Source: Panaeolus papilionaceus (Eukaryota > Basidiomycota > Agaricomycetes > Agaricales). From it: a DNA stretch of 64,000 nt. Below the pieces are notes generated by a model that saw nothing but the letters and a program-made list of their open reading frames with translations, searched no databases and had not been told where the DNA came from. This document shows positions 1 to 12,541 of this stretch, one piece after another. A program made the position numbers and the translations under genes. Positions within the stretch are counted from its first letter, which is position 1. Every line of letters begins with the position of its first letter. The DNA lies in the NCBI GenBank assembly GCA_015501605.1, contig JADNRZ010000001.1:1488001-1552000 (forward strand), read 5' to 3'.

Positions 1-122
1 ACGAAAACGTGAACGGTTCGAATAGAAAGGAACTTACCGTCAGATGGAAAGAGGATAGCTTCGAAAGTAGTGAAAGAGTCCATTGAGAAGCGCTGATAAT
101 AGCTGTTAGCAAGTTGGCCCAT
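1..122 (-). CDS. 5' end of a minus-strand gene, product unrecognised (partial)
   Basis: Reading leftward from an ATG at 122, an open frame runs for about 28 codons to a clean GTAAGT donor at 37, after which the gene leaves the window. A second in-frame ATG lies at 83 and would give a protein starting MDSFTTFEAILFPSDG. Upstream, the minus strand has a TATA-like TTTAAAAGGG (around 268-277) followed by CT-rich sequence, which fits a basidiomycete promoter. The MDSFTT start resembles the N-termini of basidiomycete pheromone precursors as I know them, but the decisive C-terminal CAAX end would lie outside the window. The ATG and donor are seen directly; the gene identity is speculation. Confidence 0.4.
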   Translation of the reverse strand, partial: MGQLANSYYQRFSMDSFTTFEAILFPSDGKFLSIRTVHVF

Positions 123-2610
123 CGCTTGATAACATGGGCCACACGTACAGGGATAAGATTTAAAAAATAGTCAAGTATGAGATGATTAACTAGAGTAATC
201 GAGTGTAGTGTAGACGCGTTGAAGACAAGAGGAAATAAACTGAGAAATGAGATGTCTTCGGTGGCTCCCTTTTAAAGCGCTCTTTCTCGAGGAACGAGGA
301 CTTCATGTGTATGTCGATCGCAGGAGCGAGAAACTTTTGTAACGGACCAGCTATCGCTAAATTGACACATGAGGCATCTGGTTCGATTGAGGAGTCGAGG
401 AGATCAAACGAAAATGAAAGACGGAGCCGTACTAGGCTTCAGTGCATTTCAAGATATCGACAGGGTCCTCCACAGTATGCACGCGCAGATTTTGCTTCGA
501 GAGCAGGGTGGGGAGGCGGACCAGTAGGCGGTACATGCCAATGTAGGGTGGTCCTTTCTTAGAAATACCGAACCTAATGTATGGTGAAAAACCGGGCAAA
601 AAATGGGTAATCACTCCAACATTAATTATTGATGTGCGCTGTAATAATCTGGGTAATACCTGCAAAAAATTTGGTTGGTTCAGTCAAACCCAAAGTCGAT
701 CCCTGCAACAGATTTGGTCCCCAGTTCGCGATTGTAGAGCCTTTCCGGACCGGCTTTCACCGCATTGGATGTTTAAACTTTCCCATTCTGTTTCGAGGAC
801 CATCTTCTGCTTTTTAGTACTCACCTATATCTCCCAGACACCTGTCTACTGTTCGACGATTACTCTTGGTCGAGATGAAGGCGGTGTCTAATTTACCATA
901 GTCTCGACTCATGTGGCTTCGATACCGAAACATGTCCAATACCTTCGTGAGCTGCTTTGAAAAGCCCAGGAGGCAATTTTTGGCACGCGCAAGAACCTGA
1001 AACTTTCTGGCCATGTCTTTCGACGACAACGACGTTTTCTTTTATTAACGAAACTTCCAAACTTGCCATCGATCACCACTTTGAGTGGGAATATAACATC
1101 TGCATGTCCCTTGTCGAAGAGCTCTCACGTCTACTGCGAGATTCTCGATATCGATAGCATGGCCCAGGACAAATAGATATGTCAACAAATCCATAAAGTT
1201 GACTGGTATACGTGCTCAGTTTTGATTCTGCCTTCCTGCAATCGGTCCTGCTGCGTATCGCAATGGAGTGTCATATATCCGATTCCATCTTTGAAAGCGC
1301 AGCTTTGTGTCTTATAGTTTGTGGAGAAGTTGACTGGCGACGAAATGGCAGATCATATATGCTTTGCAAATCTTTCGTGGATGTAAGCAACTTAGTATGT
1401 CGAAAAGTTTTTTATGCATCCTCATGTATTATCCGCGTGGCAGGACCATGGTTGCCGTGAACAAGATGTTCCCAAAGGAGCAAATTATGACTGCAGAGTT
1501 GGAAGCAGCTTTGAAATACTCAGCGCGAGGGTAAAGCCAAAGATTGGAGTGTTCGTGTCCGTTTGACTTGTTCAATCAATCGCGTATTACAGCCGGAACA
1601 GTTTGGCTTCAACCTACAAAACTTAAATCTCGGGATGCAGTTCTCGTGCGACGGACAATCAATCAGGAAACCCTATCGCCTGTGGCACGAGCACATGGCC
1701 AGCAAGACCTCATTCCTACCGCTTTCGCTGTTTTACAATCCGATGTTGTGTTAAATCTGTATATTTGCAGAAGCTATGTCTTTACACTTGGATTGGCATC
1801 CCTTGGATCGAGGTGGTAGCAAAGGAAGCTTTGCAATCAGGTGGATTGAGGGGGGAAAGAGAGAAAAAAAGATCAGTACCCCCTCGCGTCCTCTCGTAGT
1901 CGAGGTTTGTTAATTAAACTTGAAAGACTGTCGACGATTCTGGTTCTGATGCATTTCTCGCACTCCAACTCAGGCTATCGATCGATGCAAGCCGCCAAGA
2001 TCAACTTTCATTGTCTCGAGAGAATGCATGGGTAAAGTGGTAGGTATTTCAAATTATGATCATTCTGCATCAATACAATGCTTCAGATGCATTAAAGGGA
2101 AAAGGGTAGACTTTTAAGGACTCGTGCAGCGTGTGTTAAGCAGATTATACACGATACAGCCTGGACCCAATGAGCAATTGAGGCGGGGTCCGAGTCCGAG
2201 GAAAAACTCATTTATCTTGTTCTTATCTTGGTTATTGAAGACGTCTCATTGAAACTCGCTCGGCGGAAGCTTTTTTTGGAGGATGATGTTTCTGTGTAGC
2301 AATACAGGAGTACTAGTCCGAGCGTCGTCGTCGTTGTCGTTGTAAGTGCAGTTGTCTACTAGTAATATCCGTCCGCGAATGAAGAGACTCCCGTGGAAAT
2401 GATTTATACCTATATTATTTTATTAGATATATAATATGAATAATTTCAAAGTTTATTTAAAGAGGTGTTAAAAGTATTACTATTAGATGATGAAAAGGCA
2501 GACAATGGTCAGTAGGGAAGCGTGAGAAAATAAAAGGATAAACGTGACAATTGGATTTTGGACGCGTTCTTGTTTGTGAGTGATCCTTGAATCCTGGTCA
2601 AGTCGAAGCG
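123..2610. other. Long gap without a supportable gene
   Basis: About 2.5 kb with only short open frames on both strands. A coding-looking scrap on the plus strand near 1455-1531 reads FPKEQIMTAELEAALKYS before a stop, and other short frames around 1210-1820 look like decayed coding sequence I cannot assign. A short CGT/TGT triplet run lies at about 2333-2352 and an A+T-rich stretch at about 2405-2490. The last 100-200 bases probably hold the promoter of the following nucleoporin gene. Confidence 0.5.
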
Positions 2611-5600
2611 ATGAACAACCAAATTATCGTTTCAACTCATATTTCATCTTTAAACTCTCCATCTCCTTCAAGTCTGGTTATTCAAACAGCACGTCAAAAT
2701 GTCCCAATCCTATCAACATCTCAGGTTAATGACATTCCACCAGAACACGCGATTGTTAGTTCTGTTGTGAACACTCCAACGACTGGCACCATTATTTTAC
2801 GTCTTATTCATGGTGGTTTGATTCTCGAACTTCTCCCTCTTTCATCTCATAATTTACCTCTTCGGATCGTATTCCCCGCCGTCGTATTACCAACACCTGC
2901 TTTGTTTCTTTGGGAGGAAAAGGAATTACACGTATTGGCTGTCACAGAAATCGGCTCTCTACACAGAATTGTCGTGCCCATCGACAATCATGACCTGTGG
3001 CTAGAGCAAACGGATCGTATCTGGGCTAGGGAATATTTGATTCAACACCAGATTCCGTCAACTTTTGCAACCTCTTATGTTCTTGCACACGGCACCCATT
3101 CTGTTGCAATTAGTCTTCCGAATGGCGCTCTCTTGAGATTGGAAGCGGAGACGATGTCATACGATGGACGAGAAGGTAGTTTCGATGCAATGTCACAAAT
3201 TTATCTCTGTTGACAAATTATTAAGAGGATTGGTCCGAGAGTATTTCGCAACCACATGCGTCCTTCCTGTCTTCATTCACCGCTTTCCTGCCCATTCAAT
3301 CTGGAGTACCCAACGCTTCCGACATAATTGCCCTTGCTTCTCACCCGTGGCCAACAGATATTGCCAGTATATTCACACTGTCGCGCGATCGTACGTTGCG
3401 CAAATGGAAAGCAAAACTCGGCTGTGTCGCGTCAAAATCGTTACCAGCCACACCAGGCAACCAAGACAGTAGTTCGTCAGCAAATAACTCTTTCCTTTTG
3501 GATCCAGCATATCAGAATCTCGTTCGCGTATTCTCTCTCGCCAACGATGATGATGACTCACTTGAAGTTTTTGTGGTAACATTCATACCTACTCCTTCTT
3601 CCACATCTGGTGGATATTTTACCATCCTGACTGCAACATCCGACCACTTCAGCGATTTGGGCCATATAGACTCTCATCGTCACACTGCACAATGTCACCT
3701 GCAAGATTTCGTCGTTCAAAACGGTGTAATATCTGCCCTTTGGGATAAACAAGGGCAGACCATCCTCGAGACCTGCGAAATTGACACCAACGAACTGTCA
3801 GCCGGAGTCCTCCAGATTACTCCTTGGAAATCCTCACATTATGTTCAACAACCAGAGTTAACCCCTGCCTTCATGGAGGAACAACTCCTTGCATCTGGCT
3901 CAATGTCAGAAAAGTTCCTTCAAGCCATCATGCGCCCCGGGATTTTTTCATCGCTTACCCTCCGAACAGCTCTAGACAGGTATATCGATGCATGTCTTTC
4001 ACTCCCAGGGTCTGCACCATCCCAACTCCTGCAAACCTATCCAACATTGTGCGAAAATATCGCAGCTGTTGTAGGTTGTACCGTGACTTTGAACCGCGAC
4101 CCGCATACGGGCGGCTTTCAGCACGCAAACTATTGGACCGCCTTAAAACGTGATTGGGAAGGATTTGTTGCACGATGTAGGGAGGTTGAACGCAGCGCGC
4201 GTTGGCCCCTCGCTGTAGGCTTCGGTGGATCGAATAAGCTTATCATCATCGAACGAGAACGAGTGGGGTCTTTGGTTCACGAAGATGTACCAATATCTCT
4301 TCACCAAATGTTAGGAAATGAACATTCGCCCCACCAACAATTCGAGCTTTTAGCCATACTCTGGTCCCTTCGCTCAAAATTGGCGCCTCGGACTCTCTTC
4401 GACCTTGAAATGGGTGTTACTGACCTTTTGCATCAAGAAATGGCGTTTTCTTTCGCCGAGTTACTGCAGGACCAAACACAACGGATTAAATTCAAAGAAA
4501 ATCTCGAAGAGGGGGCGGGAAGCTGGTTTATTGGAAGGCTCGAGAGCATCCCTGACATTGACGCCGCGACTCGCGTTGCCCTCGACTCCATAGGCGCACT
4601 TGATCTTGCCGTCAAGCGAGAGGATTTAGAGGTGGAAGCTGAACTTCTCAACCCTCGTCCTACATCGGAATGGAGCCGTGCACAAGTCGCTGCATATTGC
4701 GGCATTAGTATCGATGCTCGCTATGAGCTGTGCCTTTGCCTCATTCTTCTGTTGTTTTTTGTTTCAGATGAACTACAGGAATGGGACCCGTCTCTCATCG
4801 CAGAGGTATTCGCGGTGTTTAGGGGGGTTGCAATGCTACGTTTGGTGTCTCAGCGATCTTTGGAAAGAGACAATGAAGGTGTTAGGCGGTCTGATAGTGG
4901 AACTGAAGACGTGATTGACCGGCTTAGGAATATGAATGTATCAAGCACCAAATCGCGTACTGGTTGCACAACCTCTCTTATGCAGCTACTCGTCAATGAC
5001 TTTGGCGCTGATGATTCCGTTGCTATGACTGCACACAACTTCTTAGACTCGACTGGCCTACTCCAGTCTCTGTCTCCGGCCTATGTCACAAAGCACGAGG
5101 TGTTGCTTTGCGAGCGAATTCGCCTATTGGACCTTCCAATCGTCGCGTGGAACCTGCTTTCAAGACTTCCCCGGACAGCTGCAGTTACCTATTTGCAATC
5201 GCAAATATGGATCAAACTCGGCAGGTATGATGACGCTGCTCTCCTGTTGGAAAAGCTGGCAGGGTGCTTCGGTATGTCGACAATCTCCACAAATTCATAC
5301 ATACAAGTGACACAAGCACGACAGGCATTAGCAATCTCACCCTGGAAGATGTGGAAGCCTTGTCCTCTGTTTTGACTACTGCACACCCCATCGATTCCCA
5401 GTTCGCGTTCTATCAGTTCGCGGCCAATTTGTTCCAGAACACCGTCGTTCAATACCAAGTGCACTTCTCGCAGCTTGCTCTCCAAGTCGCCCCTGATACA
5501 GCTGATACCTCGGCCCTATGGAGTGTTGTCGTGAAGGGTCTAACAGATCTTGGGTTATACGAGGACGCGTATGCATCTATAATGGTCACCCCATTTGAAA

Positions 5601-7191
5601 AACAGTAAGTTCTGATTAAATTTAATTTACATTCCATTGTTCACATTTTCCAGGAAAAGAGATTGCGCAAGCCAGCTAGCATTGAGGATGTGTGAAGAAA
5701 AAGCTGTTGATCAGCTAATGACGTTCGATTTCGCTGGTGTTGCAGATGAAGTGGAGGCAGCTCTCTCCTTCAAAGCACGGAACACCGACCCTCGTGTCGA
5801 ACCATGCTACTCCAGAATATTGTATACATGGTTCACGCGCAGAGGAGACTATAGAAAAGGTCGGCACTTCGTCATAACCATGTGTTTGGATTAGACTAAC
5901 TGTCGCTATAACTTTTAAGCATCACTCACAATGTATCAGCGTGCTCGAAAGCTCGGGGACTCAATTGCGGATGCAGCATCGTTCATTTCACTGGCTGAAG
6001 ATCAGCTGGAAGCATTTTCCGTTTCCATGAACGCACTATCCCTCGTGGACAGCAAAAACAGTTGGATGTTGATTCCTGTCGTTACAGACTTGGTAAGGCT
6101 TCAGGTGGTTTTTGTGCAACGCTATCTACTAACGACTATATCTCAGACACAGAAACGACAAAGATTGTCCAGACATATTCCAGAATCCAGATATCTATCC
6201 AGCAAACATGATGCCGAGATAGTACATCTATCGGCTATTGAATATGAAAGCACCCTTCTCCGAGCACAAATAGATAGTATCAAACGGGATCCTTCACTCC
6301 TTTCATCTCCGGGTATGTCGATCTGGAAACAATGGTTCACACAATTAATGTTTCTTGCTTTCAGAGTTCCTCCTGCCTCCAAATGTAATTATCATGAGGC
6401 TTGCACAAGCAAGCCAATACAATCAAGCATTAGCCATCGCGCGCAGCTTGAAAGTTGACATGACAGATGTCTTTGTTCACCTGACAAACCAATGCATTCG
6501 CCTATCGCGTAATCCAGGCGCGATCTTGTGGGTTTATCTCTACTGTGTTTTGGGGTCGATAACTTTTCTTACCCACATTTACAGGCAAGAAGACACAACT
6601 GCATGGCTTCTGACGGATAATACGTCCTCCTGGCAAGGTACACCTGCCGATCGTGGCTGGAGATATTTGCAACACTCGCTCAAGAGGCACGACACCACCG
6701 AGAATGATTATCGGTATTCAAAAGCAGCTCTGGAGACGATATTGGGCATCGACCGATCGATATTACCCCCACCGTGGCTAATTAGTACGATGGAGGTATG
6801 TAAATGTCTATCCTTCCGGGGGCTCGTCGTCTCATCTTTTATATCCGCTTTAGAATTATCAGCCTGAGTACCTAATTCGCATCAGCCTCCGGTACGATAA
6901 TATTGCAGATGCTGTGAACTATGCATACTCCTTGGTTCTCAAGGCAAGTTTGAAACGTCCAAATTTCTTCCTCAACTCAAGGATCTTGCTGACGTTTGAG
7001 ATTTCTAGTCCGAAAAGCAACTTGGTCGACAAACTTCCAGAAATGCATCTACCACATGGCTCCCTTACTCTCTGATCGACCAGGTACTCACGACTGCTGA
7101 CGCTCAGATTCAGCCTCCCCAATTCACCGCTGAGTTGAGAACGGCGGTGAATAATCGCGTCAAACGGATGCAGAAACTGAGCCAAAATTAA
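2611..7191 (+). CDS. Nup120/Nup160-like nucleoporin
   Basis: Large scaffold subunit of the Y-shaped (Nup84/Nup107-160) complex of the nuclear pore, by similarity. The first in-frame ATG is 2611. A beta-propeller-like N-terminal half contains ISLPNGALLRLEAE and TLSRDRTLRKWKAKLG, typical of the family; the C-terminal half is helical and includes ALTMYQRAR-like and ALNALSLV segments matching the conserved helical repeats. Introns are seen at 3176-3225 (50 bases), about 4730-4789, about 5272-5327 and several more up to 7100; joining across them keeps the frame (for example ...DGRE|EDWSES...). It ends ...KRMQKLSQN with TAA at 7189-7191. Estimated length is about 1,300 residues, normal for the family. 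Identity is inferred from sequence pattern, not from a database search. Confidence 0.8.
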
Positions 7192-7661
7192 TTCAGTGCC
7201 TTGGAACTTTGATATACGCTCCCTTTTGTTGTGCTCAATCTTGTATGTTCTAACTAATGACTAAGCCCCTTATAACTCAACCTTCCTCGCCTTGCACAAA
7301 ATACGAAAGAATCCCAAAAATTGAGAGGCATGTATTGTGACAATTTTTGACATGCAATGATGATCAGTTGCTCGTGGGTATACATATGTACAGTCTACTG
7401 CTACACAGTTCATTTATCAATAAGCAGAGAAGCGCAGTACTGCTGAAGCGTTCAGCGACCATGGCTTATAAAAAAAGATTGATACAAATTTCCAAAAAAA
7501 AAAAGAGGCGAGTTAACGAACATGGGAAATAAAGCAGGATGCAAGATAGCAAGGGAAGAAAGGGATTTAAAAAGCGGTGCCAGGTGATGTAGGATATACA
7601 ACAGACAAAACGAACCAAACGAGTCGGACAAATAGAAAGAGACGGAGTGGGAAAGCCAATG
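7192..7661. other. Convergent 3' ends
   Basis: The space between the stop of the plus-strand nucleoporin gene and the stop of the minus-strand transcription factor gene. It contains A-rich runs (for example 7492-7503) and short frames only, and fits two facing 3' untranslated regions. No further gene seen. Confidence 0.6.
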
Positions 7662-10535
7662 CTATGACCCTTGTAGGTGACGACCCACTGGCTGAGTTTC
7701 TGGGCGAAGACCGTCCAAAAACTGTGTCCATTCGCCTTGACCAAATCCGACCGCCGCGCCCCACATCGAATCATCTACGGCGAATGCATTATAGCGCCCT
7801 GGATCCCCATACATTTGATGAGGTTGTGGTTGGGGAGGCGGCATATATGCGGCCTGGTATGATTGTTGCATATTTTGTGCATGATTGACAGTAACCTGCT
7901 GCTGTATTTGAGGCGATTGCGACATCTGGTGCATCTGGGCCTGTGAGATTGATTGTTGTGGTTGATTCGGATATAGGTGGGTCTGATTGCGCATAGGCGC
8001 CGCACTATGAGAATGCATCGATTCATATTGCGGCAACGTCGGCATCGACGGCATCGGCGGGCTCACGGAGCTCGAGTTGGCGGGAGAACTCATGGCGCCT
8101 CTTCCGCTGGGAGAATCGCCGTATCGGCGGGGATCGTGCGAATCGTGGTAGGGGAACGCCAGCTTCCGCACAGTACCTAGAACGTGAGCGCGTTTCTTTT
8201 CGCGGACCTCAGCACTTTCGAGCTGGAACTCTGTAGAATAGAGCGGAGCAAGTGCGTTGAGGATGTCAAAGGCTTTGTCAGCAACCGCAATTCCTTGACA
8301 TTGCTCCAGTGTATTGATGGCTTTGCGGATGCTGTCGCGGAAGAGACCAGCCCCAGGCTGGTCAGGGTTGGCAACCAGTTGGAAAGAAAAGAACATAGCT
8401 GCCGAGAAGCAGTGGAACGGACCCCAGTTCATGTGTCCTGGAACGGCCAAGGAAGAATTCGCGAGAAAGTCCGGGCGAGATTGTCCGACCATTGTGATGA
8501 GTTTGTCGGCGGCGCCCACTGCAATCTCCAGACTTTGTGCAGATTTGGCTGGGTCAATGGCAGGTTTCCCATTCGTTGCACCAGGATTGATGCTCGTACT
8601 TGCGTATGGCCGATGAAGCGTAAAGCGGATGTGATAGTAAGATGTTCGGATGATAACACTCTGAACGCCCAATCGTCGTACAGATACATTGCTAGAGGCA
8701 AGACTGCGGGCGACACGGAACTCGTCAAGGTCAAGTTCTTGAGGAAGGTGCTCCATCCAATGTGTCAAAGCACGGTCATTGGCCAAAACGCTCTCATACG
8801 GTACAGGACGCACAGAGACGGCGTCGTCCATGATGTCGCCCAGAATGAAGGCTAATTTGAACAAGGCAATGTTTGGGAGGTAAAGTCGTCCACCTTCGAG
8901 TGCTGGGTCGCAGTAGGTGGGATATTGTGTGTCGAAATGGTGTGACGCAATGCTTATTGGTCTACCAAACATAAACGCCTGCCATCTAAAATACATGTTA
9001 GCTGTATGTCTTGTGAAGGAAGGAGGAAAGACTTGCCGCTCCAATAGAACGATGTGCCACCAAGCCCACCGGCGACGTTCGGCAACATCCCTATGCATCC
9101 TGAATTTTCCCGGATCGCGATGAAGACCCATGGCAGTCCCAATTGTAATAAGTTCGCCACGAACATGCCAAATCTCTTCGCTGTCTGTTTTCGAAAGGGT
9201 CAAGAAATGTGCTCTCGCGAGATGTAGCTCGACGAGTTCCAAAGAATACGCCCTTGATTCGGCTAGCCTGCGGTGTAATGACTGTGTTGAGATATCAAAA
9301 AACTTTTTCCCAATATCTTCGTGACTCTCTGGGAACGATTCCAGGAGCTGATGCTGAATAGGCAGATAATGCGTGGCTATGGCCATCATAGTGCACGCAG
9401 TTGCCAGAACTATGCGATCCGCTTTAGCGCCACTTCTGTACCGCTCCCATTGTTGGGTAAAAGAGGATTGGTTGATGTGCCGGTATATCCAGTTGCAATA
9501 TTCGAAATAGTACTTGATGAGGCCGTCAATGATGTCGAGTGAAGGGAGAAGGGCGAGCAAATCACGGTCATATTCCTGGATCATTGCGGGGAAGTCTTCG
9601 TTGGTACGATCTTGACTTTGCTGTCTGCTGTCAGAGTCATCCGACTCGCGCCCTTCAGACTGAGAGAGATCAATATGAGCATTAGCAACAGAAAGAAATG
9701 AATGTGTGTACTGACCATCATCAAATGGGTAGCGGCACTGGTGGCTCCAGCGAACTGGCCCTGACTCCCAAGCATCCCTGGAGCAGCAGAGCCTTTGTCG
9801 TTAACATCCAGATCCACTACCTCTTTCTTTGGGACAACAAATGTAGCAGCATCGCTGGGTCTGCGATGAGAAGCGGTATTTCGCAAGTTAGGGAAAATGT
9901 AATTTTCTATCAGGGATAGGGAATGTCGTAATCGAGCAATTTCATGTGCCGGGTCAATTCGAGTGTATCTAATCAGAGTTGCAAGAGATCATGTTAGAAC
10001 ATGCAGGAGCCAGCTTTCAAGAGCATTTGGGCCGACAAGATTATTTTAAATCGGGAAAGACTTACTGATCATCACGGGAATGCGCATCAGCACCCTCATG
10101 ACCTCTAGCGTCCTGATAACACATTGCGGAGGTGCCTACAAAATGTTATGTTAGATCATCATGATATAAACATAAGGGCCGCAAGGTGGGGGTGAGGAAC
10201 TTGCCTCGCAGGACACAAGAAGAGCAGGGTCGGTTTCTAGAATCATTGGCGCGTTAATAAAATCAATCCCAAGAAAATATGATATAATGAAGTAAAAACC
10301 TGTCGCATTTTAGCTTGCTATTTCGACACGGCTCGCAATTAATGGCTTTGCGAGCGCGTTTGGTTGGAGGTCTGCCATCGGTATTCTGCTCTCCGTTTGG
10401 ACCTGGGGGCGGGGAAGTACGACCACGGATAACACCCGAAGTACCTGTTCTGGTTTGCTTTGGACGAGAAGCGGACGGAGAAGTTGTGGATGGTGTGGGG
10501 TTTGTAGGGGTAGGAGTGTTTGCGTTGTCTGCCAT
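7662..10535 (-). CDS. Zn2Cys6 transcription factor with Fungal_trans domain
   Basis: Predicted nuclear transcription regulator. After a Ser/Thr/Pro-rich start, a basic stretch leads into a zinc cluster CEPCRNSKLKC...CSSC...C with spacing CX2CX6CX5CX2CX8C, assembled across three exons. A linker reading RIDPAHEIARLRHSL follows, then acidic sequence, then a fungal-specific transcription factor domain spanning about 450 residues (ITIGTAMGLHRDPGKF, FMFGRPISIA, FTLHRPYAS). The C-terminus is Gln/Pro/Met-rich, typical of activation regions. Two introns (10136-10204 and 8986-9036) appear to use GC donors (GCAAGT) instead of GT; the others are GT-AG. The 51-base one is in frame and open, so the longest uninterrupted frame simply reads through it. 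The regulated pathway cannot be inferred. Confidence 0.87.
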
Positions 10536-12541
10536 GAATCCTCCCCTAGCACGATTGAAGAGAGGGAAATATATTTATTTTTAAATTTTGTTTAGGGACG
10601 TGATGAAGGAAAGAAAGAAACCAGGGAAAAGTGTGAAAATTGGAGATGATGGAGGAGTTGTATGAGGGTCAGGAGCGGTGAATCGAAAATGGTTATGGGA
10701 TTTATTATGTATGACCAAGAAGGAACATACGACAACATCAGTGACCGGGGGTCCACAGCCGCTGAAGCGCCGCCGGACCTCTACAATCCATTTCAAACAA
10801 TTTCCATCTTCTTACTTACTTGCTACTTACTTGACTTGGTCGATATAAAAATAATAATGTAAATTATAACTATCAGCTCTTTTTTAACAATTTATTCAAC
10901 AAACTTCGCCTCGTGTACAACTCACAACTCGCCACAATTCATCCTTTAACCTACAAATCACCCACGCAAAGGACGCATGCTCATTTATTCTTTCGACTTG
11001 CTCAATTTTTCATTTATCGTTATCCATTTTTAGCTTTACCAGCAGCCACTCAGCCAACGACAGTTGTTGTATCGTTGATTATTATACAGATTTTTACAAC
11101 AACTCATGTCGAATAGATGCATACCAGCGTTATTTCTAGCTACATCTCAATTCGTAAGCAAACGGACTCTTTTCCACTCCCTAATACCCATCAAGAGAAC
11201 CCACAGGTCTTACCCAAGGTAGCCGGCGGAATGCCATGCGCTGACAGCCCAAGCAAGAGCAATGATGATTAAAATAACCATTCTGTCAGGCGACATTCAC
11301 AGGTGATCAAACGATCGATGCTGCTGAGCTGGCAAATTATACCACCCCTCAAGAATAGGACATGGTCTACTGACCATTTATCCAATGTCCGACTACATTT
11401 GTCACGCTAAAAATAAAGAATCGTCATCGGCTCTGCAAAACAAAAAGGGTCAAGAAAAAACTCAATATCATCTAAAACGATGGGGAACCACAGAAAGAAA
11501 GTTATTACTCCAAGGGTTAAGCAAACCTTGGGATATCGAAGTTGAATCTTGTGACACAGGTTCAATTCCCATGGGTTTGCAAAGAATTTTTAACTCAAAA
11601 CACCTCCTGCAAAAGCATTGACAGCTCCATAGGGAGGCCTGTGGCATGCTGTCAGTAACTCGCTGTCATAAAATGCAGGTTTTAGATAGAGCAGTACCTC
11701 ATGGATCGGTGAGTTAGAGTTCTTGAAACGCTTTGACCATTCGACGCGCATACACATAGGTGGTGTGTTTATTTGGCTCAAAAATGAGGAACAACTCGGA
11801 TATGAGAGAATGGTGATACCAGACCGGTTCCGCTGTATAGAATGTATGCCCGTCATCCATATCTCGCAGCCAAACAATCAAGACGTCAAAATCGTGGCTA
11901 GCGAACGAAAAGCAAAGTTGTGGAGCTAATTGAATACAGTCAAATACTTATTTGCTGGGTGCCTTCGCCCGTGTTACGATGACGAAGGATAAGTAATCGA
12001 ACTTCAAAGGATGGAAGGGCACAAGATGCAAAGTCACTACCAGCAAAGTTAAACAAAGCATGTAGATTTAAACACGCCATTTAAAGGTCGATGGACCCGC
12101 ATTTTAACGTGCGAGAACAGCTCCGGAGGCTGTCTGAGGGCACTGAGATGGGAGTTTACTGAAGCTCAGTATCATGTGGGAGTCAGAACCCGGAGTAGAG
12201 TCGACAAGCGAGATAGCAGGATGAGACAATTCAGATAGAAGAGCCGAGAGGTTCGGATATAATTTAAAACAGTATAGTGACCAGGTAATTTGTTTTTAAA
12301 GAATCAAAGAGGGTACCAGTTGTGCTTAGTACGGTGAACGTTCAAGTTTGTCAATGAGCGTCTCTCTCAATCTTATCTGTCACGTTGTCACTACTAAAAG
12401 TCACAAGGTTTACGACGCGTGATCTTAGGTCGAACAGTGTAGCACTTTCTAGAAACATGATCTATCCAAAGACCATCGCCTTATAATCCTCTTAAATTTC
12501 AAATCTACCATCTTACACTCAGTTCTATAAACCTACATACC
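10536..12541. other. Divergent intergenic region, no gene supported
   Basis: Two kilobases between the divergent starts of the transcription factor gene and STI1. It should hold both promoters. CT-rich tracts occur at about 10870-11110. Between 11590 and 11880 the minus strand has a 95-codon open frame containing YLKPAFYDSELLTACHRPP, possibly a coding remnant; I do not recognise it. At 11521-11580 there is a hairpin with a B-box-like GGTTCAATTCC (see findings). No supportable protein gene. Confidence 0.5.
12336..12454 (+). promoter_or_regulatory. Two heat-shock-element-like sites upstream of STI1
   Basis: GAACGTTC at 12336-12343 and TTCTAGAA at 12447-12454 are perfect two-unit inverted nGAAn repeats, the binding pattern of heat shock factor Hsf1. 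They lie about 200 and 90 bases before the STI1 start codon. STI1 is a known heat-shock gene in other fungi, so function is plausible. Two-unit sites occur by chance, and no third unit adjoins either one. Confidence 0.4.

Noticed and set aside
8184..8855. 223-codon plus-strand open frame
   Set aside because: It lies antisense within the Fungal_trans exon of the transcription factor, has no domain, and codon structure favours the minus strand.
11521..11580. Nuclear tRNA gene
   Set aside because: Acceptor-like pairing and a B-box-like element exist, but there is no D arm or proper T stem and the length is 60 bases; kept only as a low-interest finding.
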